From: Lentisphaerae bacterium ADurb.Bin082
GTDB taxonomy: Bacteria > Verrucomicrobiota > Lentisphaeria > Oligosphaerales > Oligosphaeraceae
Reading direction: 5' to 3'
NCBI GenBank assembly: GCA_002070945.1
Contig: MWEG01000028.1
Span: 1 to 64,000 of the forward strand
DNA: 64,000 nt
Below the pieces are notes generated by a model that worked only from the letters and a program-made list of their open reading frames with translations, ran no database searches and was not told where the DNA came from. This document shows, one piece after another, positions 62,589 to 64,000 of this stretch (the first letter of the stretch is position 1; each line of letters opens with the position of its first letter). The translations under genes were made by a program, and so were the position numbers.

Positions 62589-64000
62589 ATGAAGACGCAC
62601 TTTGTCACCTTTTTCCTTGCGGTATCCTTGCAGTTCTTTTTGCCGGTGCTGCTGCTTGCCCAAGAGGGTTTGCATGTAGAGATCAAAACAGCAGACACGC
62701 CTCAGAGCCAGATTCTGGAGTTTCCTGCGGTCAAGAAGAATCCTGGGAAAAGCGTCTGCCTGGCGTTTCGTGGTTATCTGAAAACTTCTGCGCCTGCCGG
62801 ATGGAACAATTTTCTTGGGCTGAGTCTGAATGGAAAGAATCTTGGAAAATATACATTGAACGGGGAGCATCGTCTGTTGCGCCGAGGCAAGCACCTCCAG
62901 ACTTCCCTGCGCGGAGCCGAGGAGCGGGACTGGTGGCGGAACAGTCTCCTGATGCTTTATTTTGGCCCGGGAGACAAGCAGCTGGATGAACGGATTCTCT
63001 TCCCGCGCGAAGCAGGCTATGACTATCTTCTGGATGTTTCCGATTTGGTGAACTATGTCGAAATTGGTGCTGATAACCGGATTGAGGCGGCGCATCCGAA
63101 TCAGCTGAAAATTACCAACAATCTGCTATCACGCATGGTTGCGAATCGTGAGATCAATCTGATTATGGAAGATGTCCGTTTTGAGTATTATTCATCCGAA
63201 GAAGTGAAGTCCATGCGTCCGCACGTTGAGCCAGTGACCTACAGGCCCGCTGAAATCGTTGCCGCATTTCAGGAATCTGGCATTTCGGCTGAAGTTACGG
63301 CCGGCGGCGGCATGGTGTTCAGGGTTAATCAGGACACTTATTTTTTCGCTTCTGAATTTTCCTATGCCGCCCATCCTCAGATGAAGTTCAACACCATGAC
63401 ACCCGAGTCTGCAGAAGGCGAGCCGGAATGGAAACCGTCCATCAGCATTTTAGGGCAAGACAAGGTCCTTCTGGAGGCCACTTCAGCTGCTTATCAACTG
63501 AAACGGGTCATCACCTATCAGAATGGCAAACTTTGCTTTACGGATACACTGACCAACCGCTCCCAACAGGACATCGGAGTCAAGGCAGTCTATTCGATCG
63601 TTGCAGAAACATTGCTCCCGGAAAATTATCGCTTGGCCGGGATACCAGGCACGGAAAAGGAGACCGGGGTCGCGGAGAATCCGACTTTGTTTGTACAGCA
63701 GGAGCGTAGTTCTGTCGGTGTGGCCGTGAAGGATGATGCGTTTCGGGCGCATCTTGAACTGACAAGAAACAATAACGCAGTCATGTATTCTGAACCGAAC
63801 ATCGGCATTCCAGCAGGAAAGAGTCTCTCTCTTGAATACGAAGTCTTTCTTTTTAACGTGCCGGGCTATTATCATTTTTTGAATTATCTCCGTCGCGACT
63901 GGGATTTAAATCAGACGGTGTTGGGACCTTTCAGCTTTCAAACTTGGGGTGAGGGCATGGTGGAAGCGGGCATCATAGTGGTCGGTCCCTGGTACAAATA
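62589..64000 (+). CDS. Secreted protein, 3' end beyond the window
   Basis: From ATG 62589 the frame is open to the window edge (over 470 codons). A signal peptide (MKTHFVTFFLAVSLQFFLP and on) is present. The mature part is beta-rich (GWNNFLGLSLNGKNLGKYTL, YDYLLDVSDLVNYVEIGADN), like Lentisphaerota secreted polysaccharide-processing proteins, but no family is recognised. It is in line with the aminotransferase gene 55 bp upstream. Confidence 0.75.
   Translation, partial: MKTHFVTFFLAVSLQFFLPVLLLAQEGLHVEIKTADTPQSQILEFPAVKKNPGKSVCLAFRGYLKTSAPAGWNNFLGLSLNGKNLGKYTLNGEHRLLRRGKHLQTSLRGAEERDWWRNSLLMLYFGPGDKQLDERILFPREAGYDYLLDVSDLVNYVEIGADNRIEAAHPNQLKITNNLLSRMVANREINLIMEDVRFEYYSSEEVKSMRPHVEPVTYRPAEIVAAFQESGISAEVTAGGGMVFRVNQDTYFFASEFSYAAHPQMKFNTMTPESAEGEPEWKPSISILGQDKVLLEATSAAYQLKRVITYQNGKLCFTDTLTNRSQQDIGVKAVYSIVAETLLPENYRLAGIPGTEKETGVAENPTLFVQQERSSVGVAVKDDAFRAHLELTRNNNAVMYSEPNIGIPAGKSLSLEYEVFLFNVPGYYHFLNYLRRDWDLNQTVLGPFSFQTWGEGMVEAGIIVVGPWYK

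Overview
The window looks like chromosomal DNA of a Lentisphaerota-type (Victivallales-like) member of the PVC superphylum. The evidence is a Lentisphaerota-style pseudopilin (27972-28670), a long Chlamydia-like GreA with a large N-terminal extension (45008-47143), and many large secreted carbohydrate-active proteins. The intergenic DNA is full of short dispersed and palindromic repeats. I saw no rRNA, tRNA, CRISPR array, phage or intact insertion sequence. The taxonomic call is inference from gene content.

Layout. 0-3 kb: the 3' end of a Pro/Gln/Arg repeat protein with a chagasin-like C-terminus, a secreted SGNH esterase and an FtsQ-like division protein. 3.4-5.5 kb: a SIS isomerase and a TIM-barrel hydrolase-like gene, with a near-perfect palindrome upstream. 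5.8-8.2 kb: an Lrp/AsnC regulator, an EamA exporter and an amidohydrolase. 8.4-15.4 kb: housekeeping genes, namely prfB with an intact programmed +1 frameshift, transketolase, and a ydbH operon in which ynbE and ydbL appear fused. 15.5-20.4 kb: a sugar isomerase/oxidoreductase operon, a GntR-LacI hybrid regulator sharing a 20-bp operator with that operon, a gene fragment, and an AraC regulator. 20.7-27.6 kb: three glycan-processing genes bracketed by two AraC genes. 28-42.6 kb: a pseudopilin, a giant hydrolase-like protein, a U32-like protein, a GH9 enzyme, and a 1840-residue beta-helix/MBG-repeat protein. 43-47 kb: a sigma-54 activator with a degenerate receiver, a lipoprotein and greA. 47.3-48.8 kb: an AbiE-type toxin-antitoxin pair. 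49.5-64 kb: a second polysaccharide locus with a DUF6259-like enzyme, two heparinase II/III-family proteins, an MFS symporter, a class III aminotransferase and a truncated secreted protein.

How the parts work together. Two putative polysaccharide-utilisation blocks (19.5-27.6 and 49.5-64 kb) and several scattered enzymes suggest a specialist on complex, probably uronate-rich or sulfated, glycans. Secreted enzymes cut the polymer, the MFS protein imports products, and SIS, isomerase, Gfo/Idh and aminotransferase enzymes process sugars inside. Local regulators (AraC x2, GntR-LacI, Lrp) sit beside probable targets. The most unusual non-coding signal is a modular intergenic repeat family with about five copies, plus several long perfect hairpins. 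One 54-bp hairpin sits inside what looks like a 9-bp target-site duplication.
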